Positions 60,724-64,000 of a stretch of 64,000 bases of DNA are shown here, piece by piece. The stretch's first letter is position 1. Each line of letters begins with the position of its first letter. The notes beneath the pieces were generated by a model. It was given only the letters and a program-made list of their open reading frames with translations. It had not been told where the DNA came from and did no database searches. The stretch is from Dioscorea cayenensis subsp. rotundata (lineage: Eukaryota > Streptophyta > Magnoliopsida > Dioscoreales > Dioscoreaceae), in NCBI RefSeq assembly GCF_009730915.1, contig NC_052475.1:27961016-28025015 (forward strand). The letters run 5' to 3'. The translations under genes were made by a program, and so were the position numbers.

Positions 60724-63561
60724 ATGACTTCATCCAAAACAAAGATGGAAATTAAAGTAGCATCAGATACCAAGTCCAAGTCCAAGTCCGACTCCAAAGG
60801 TGCAGCACTAGCATCATCATATGATTCCCAAATACGTCCACTGCTCGATGCCGTTGACAGGCTCCGTAATCTCAAAGTCATGCAAGAGGGCATACAACTC
60901 CCAACCATCGTCGTCGTCGGAGATCAATCCAGCGGAAAATCAAGCGTTCTTGAGTCTCTGGCCGGAATCAGTCTCCCCAGAGGCCAAGGCATTTGCACTC
61001 GTGTCCCTCTCATCATGCGCTTGAAGCGTGACAAGTCTGCAGTCAACCCTCAAATGCACCTTGAGTACCAAGACAAGATCATCCAGACAACCGAGTCCGG
61101 CATCACAGCCGCCATTAGCAGGGCCACTGACGAGATTGCCGGGAGTGGTAAGGCTATCTCTAACACATCACTTACTTTGGTTGTCAAGAAGACAGATGTT
61201 CCTGATCTCACAATGGTGGACTTGCCTGGGATAACTCGCGTTCCCGTGCAAGGCCAGCCTGAGAATATATATGAACAGATCTCTGACATCATCAAGGAGT
61301 ATATTTCACCTAAGGAGAGCATCATACTGAATGTTCTCTCAGCTGCTGCTGATTTTACCATTTGTGAGTCGATTCAAATGTCTCGTCAGGTTGACCGGAA
61401 TGGTGAAAGGACACTGGCTGTGGTCACCAAAGTTGATATGGCTCCTGTGGGTCTGTATGAGAAAGTTATGGCTGATGATGTGAAGATTGGGCTTGGATAT
61501 GTGTGTGTCAGGAACCGTATTGGTGATGAGACTTATGATGAAGCTCGAGTGGAGGAGACCAAGTTGTTTGAAACTCATCCTTTGTTGTCAAAGATTGATA
61601 AGTCTATTGTTGGGGTTCCGGTGCTTGCCCAGAAGTTGATGCAGATTCAGGCTGCCAGTATATCCAAGTGCTTGCTTGACATTGTGAAGAAGATCAATGA
61701 TAAGCTCAGTTTCAATGTGCATGAGCTCGATAACATGCCAAGCAATTTGTCTTGTTAATCACTATATAGAGAGTTTAGATCAATTAGAACAAGTTTCTTA
61801 TAGAAAACAACTTGTAATTCCCAACCTCTTGATCTTGAAAATTCTCACAAGCCCAAGAAACCAGTAAAACAGTGAAACAGAAGTCAATGTTACAAAAACA
61901 ATGACATCAGATTGTATATAACTCTGATTCTTCTCAAACTCAATACACAAGAAGTTAAGATCAAGTACAACAACTTTCTTATATAAAGCTTGGATGAAAA
62001 CTCACTCAAATAAGCAGGAAAATTCATACAAGAAGAGACTTACATGAAAAACACTCATAAAAAAAACCAGAGAGGATAAGAAAAAACATTTTAAACAAAA
62101 CACTATACATAACTGTTAAAGTTCAGTGACTGTTTCTGAACTGAACCAGCTGAGTCACAATGCAACGTGTCTAGCCCAAGTTAACTCCACCGCTTGACCT
62201 GATCTGCCTCAAACTAATGCACTTTCCTTGATCTTCAGATCACAGCCGTTCACTATAAACACAATCCATGGCTTCTTCCACTGCCTAGAACTTAAACCTC
62301 CATCCTTGATTGATTCAATCTGGACCACACGATCTCAGAACCAAATGCTGGACTCTTGCTGCCTCGAACTTATGCAATATCACTGATCAAACAAATCCTC
62401 ACCATCCGTTTCTTTCCTCCGATCTTCCAACTGCTTTAACTAACATTCAAATGGATGAAATGACTCAGCTACCCTTCTGCTTTAAACTAATTCCACCAGA
62501 ACACTGAATTACAGCAACCTTGCTTCTCTGCTTCATCATTTCTGAAATTCACTCAACTTCAATCAATTCTAACAAATTTGTCTAATGTGGCTGATGCTAT
62601 GAGGGCTTTCATGAAGGTTTTGAGCTGTATGAAGGAAACACTGAAGAAGATACTTATACAAAGGGAGTATGATGAATATCCTGATGATTTTAACATGCAT
62701 GGAGTTGCAAGGATTGTGGAAATGCTGACCCAGTACTCTAAGGAACTCCCATTGAATCAAGTTATGATCAGTGAAGGTGAGTTCTTGATGGAGGAGATTA
62801 AAATTCTTGAAGAAGCAAAGGCAATCGGTCTTCCTAACTTCTTGCCTGAGTCCACATTCAAGATACTTCTGAAAAGAAAAATTGATGAAATTTCCCACTT
62901 TCCTATTGAATTTGTAAAGAAGGTATGGAATTATATTGAAGACGTGGTAATTAATGTTCTTACAAGGCACTCTGATAATTATCCACAGCTTCAGTCATCC
63001 ATGACTAGGGCTGCTCAAAATCTGATTGAGAAGATGAAGAAACAGTCATGCCAAGTGGTGCAAGGGATGATTGATATGGAAAGAGTTGGTGCTTACACTT
63101 CCAATCCAGACTACATGATGACATGGTGTACATTGATGGAAAAACAAGATCATTTCATGGATTTGCTTCATGATCATTCGAAGCCCTCCATACTCGATCT
63201 TGGTAGGTTCGGCAAGGTTAAGGTAGATCATCTCCGGCAGCAACAGAAAGAGATGGCCGAGAAAGCTTTCGATCTGAGAATGAGGATGATCGCATACTGG
63301 AGGAGTGTCATACTAAGATTGGTTGATGGACCGGCATTACATATTCTCTACAATATTCAGAAACTGGTGGAAACCGAGATGGATAACGAAATAGTTGATG
63401 AGATTGCTGGGCATAGTGGGACTGGTCTGGAGAGGATGCTAGAAGAATCGCCATCAGTTGCAGGGAAGCGTGATAGGCTTCGTAAGAGCATTGAATTGCT
63501 AAAGGAATCTAAGCAGGTTGTGGGCAGGATTATGGATCGCATTGCACTTCTTGATGATTAG
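60724..63561 (+). pseudogene. DRP4C: DRP4C-like dynamin copy 2, split by an insertion
   Basis: The 5' part (60724-61752) starts MTSSKTKMEIKV and carries the full N-terminus that copy 1 lost, the G1 GDQSSGKSS, DLPG and TKVD motifs, and the start of the stalk. An 822-bp element at 61753-62574 breaks the frame after NMPSNLS; the read-through ends at TGT TAA (61756-61758). The remaining stalk and effector domain continue at 62575-63561 in an open frame, ending LLDD, with no start codon of its own at the junction. Both halves are otherwise intact and close to copy 1; a two-residue insertion (GTG versus G) before LERM is one difference. Unless the insertion is spliced out, the product is a 344-residue GTPase fragment lacking most of the stalk. 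Confidence 0.88.
61753..62574 (-). mobile_element. 822-bp insertion, solo-LTR-like, in dynamin copy 2
   Basis: It begins TGTTAATCAC and ends TTCTAACA: a 5-base inverted terminus TGTTA/TAACA as in LTRs. AATTTGTCT is repeated on both sides (61744-61752 and 62575-62583), and copy 1 has this 9-mer once at the same place. On the minus strand there is a TATA-like CTTTATATAAGAAAG in mid-element, as in an LTR promoter. A 9-bp duplication is longer than the usual 4-6 of LTR retrotransposons, so a MULE-type element is an alternative. Confidence 0.7.
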
Positions 63562-64000
63562 CTCTATAAATGTTTTTGTTGTTTACTTTTTCTTAATCTA
63601 TCAGTTGTTTTAGTTTTTGTACTTTTTCTCAATCTATCTTGTTGTCTGCCTCTTTTATTTGTTTAGTTATGAAAACTATCTTTGAGCATGCTACTTGTCA
63701 GCAATTACAGTGAACATAATTAAGCAATTTAAAGAAATCATCGTCTAGAATTTGAAATAAAATGGAGTAACATTTATATCTTGATTGAATTAATTACCTT
63801 TTCTACAAAGTTGAGCATATTCTTAGCCAATGAAATTCCTTAATTTGGATCGGAACTCATAAAACAGAAGCAACTTGGAAGCTGTCTAAAATGGAGAATA
63901 TATGTACGTAAAAATTCTTGTTCATGAGGCCATAAGTTTGCATGCCTCTGTTAACCCCTTCATTTGATCCCCATACTGCATGGACCTGTAAAACATGAAT
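63562..64000. other. 3' flank of dynamin copy 2
   Basis: Probable 3' UTR and downstream DNA, aligned with 54523-54910 of copy 1. No other gene. Confidence 0.5.

Larger units (their letters stand above)
59921..64000 (+). repeat. Segmental tandem duplication, copy 2 (runs off the window)
   Basis: Homologous to 51724-54910 (see copy 1). The match still continues at the last base of the window, so the right boundary is not seen. Confidence 0.85.

Overview
The window is nuclear DNA of a flowering plant. The genes have short GT-AG introns and plant-type families, and they sit in AT-rich intergenic DNA full of TA microsatellites and small DNA transposons. Gene content (neprosin-like protein, plant HRD3, MyoB, DRP4-type dynamins, a short MAPEG protein) fits any angiosperm. 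The moderate GC and the family flavour suggest a non-grass monocot such as a yam, but this is an impression and not something the sequence proves.

Layout. 1-1.63 kb: last two exons of an unrecognised small membrane protein gene (+), with a Harbinger-like element in the preceding intron. 2.4-4.9 kb: six-exon neprosin-domain gene (+). 5-6.1 kb: an element with very long terminal inverted repeats. 7.5-8.2 kb: four-exon MAPEG/microsomal GST3 gene (+). 8.7-11.3 kb: seven-exon ER Hsp70/BiP gene (-) with ER-stress promoter motifs. 14-17.3 kb: a Mutator-like element holding four ~569-bp tandem repeats. 17.6-18.9 kb: intronless GT47 exostosin-family galactosyltransferase (+). 21.3-28.2 kb: six-exon HRD3/SEL1L ERAD gene (-). 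29.5-32.5 kb: LRR receptor-like protein (-) with a short C-terminus. 32.5-45.7 kb: mostly gene-poor, with a Tourist-like MITE at 42 kb. 45.8-48.6 kb: three-exon myosin-binding (GTD-binding/DUF593) protein (+), with a likely intron in its 3' UTR. 51.7-64 kb: a segmental tandem duplication of a DRP4-type dynamin gene. Between the two copies lie a hAT/MULE-type MITE, a CACTA-like end and a pair of nested Harbinger-like elements.

How the genes fit together. BiP (ER chaperone) and HRD3 (adaptor of the ER ubiquitin ligase) act in the same quality-control pathway. Each has a perfect CCAAT-N9-CCACG element plus a TGACGTGG core about 200 bp upstream of its start codon, so both look like direct targets of the unfolded-protein response. 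The BiP protein ends in AHEL rather than HDEL. The two dynamin copies are damaged in different ways: copy 1 has an N-terminal frameshift and copy 2 carries an 822-bp insertion in its coding region. The neprosin-like protein seems to lack both catalytic glutamates and the usual propeptide. The strongest leads are therefore the paired ER-stress promoters, the variant BiP retention signal, the neprosin pseudoenzyme and the complementary dynamin lesions.
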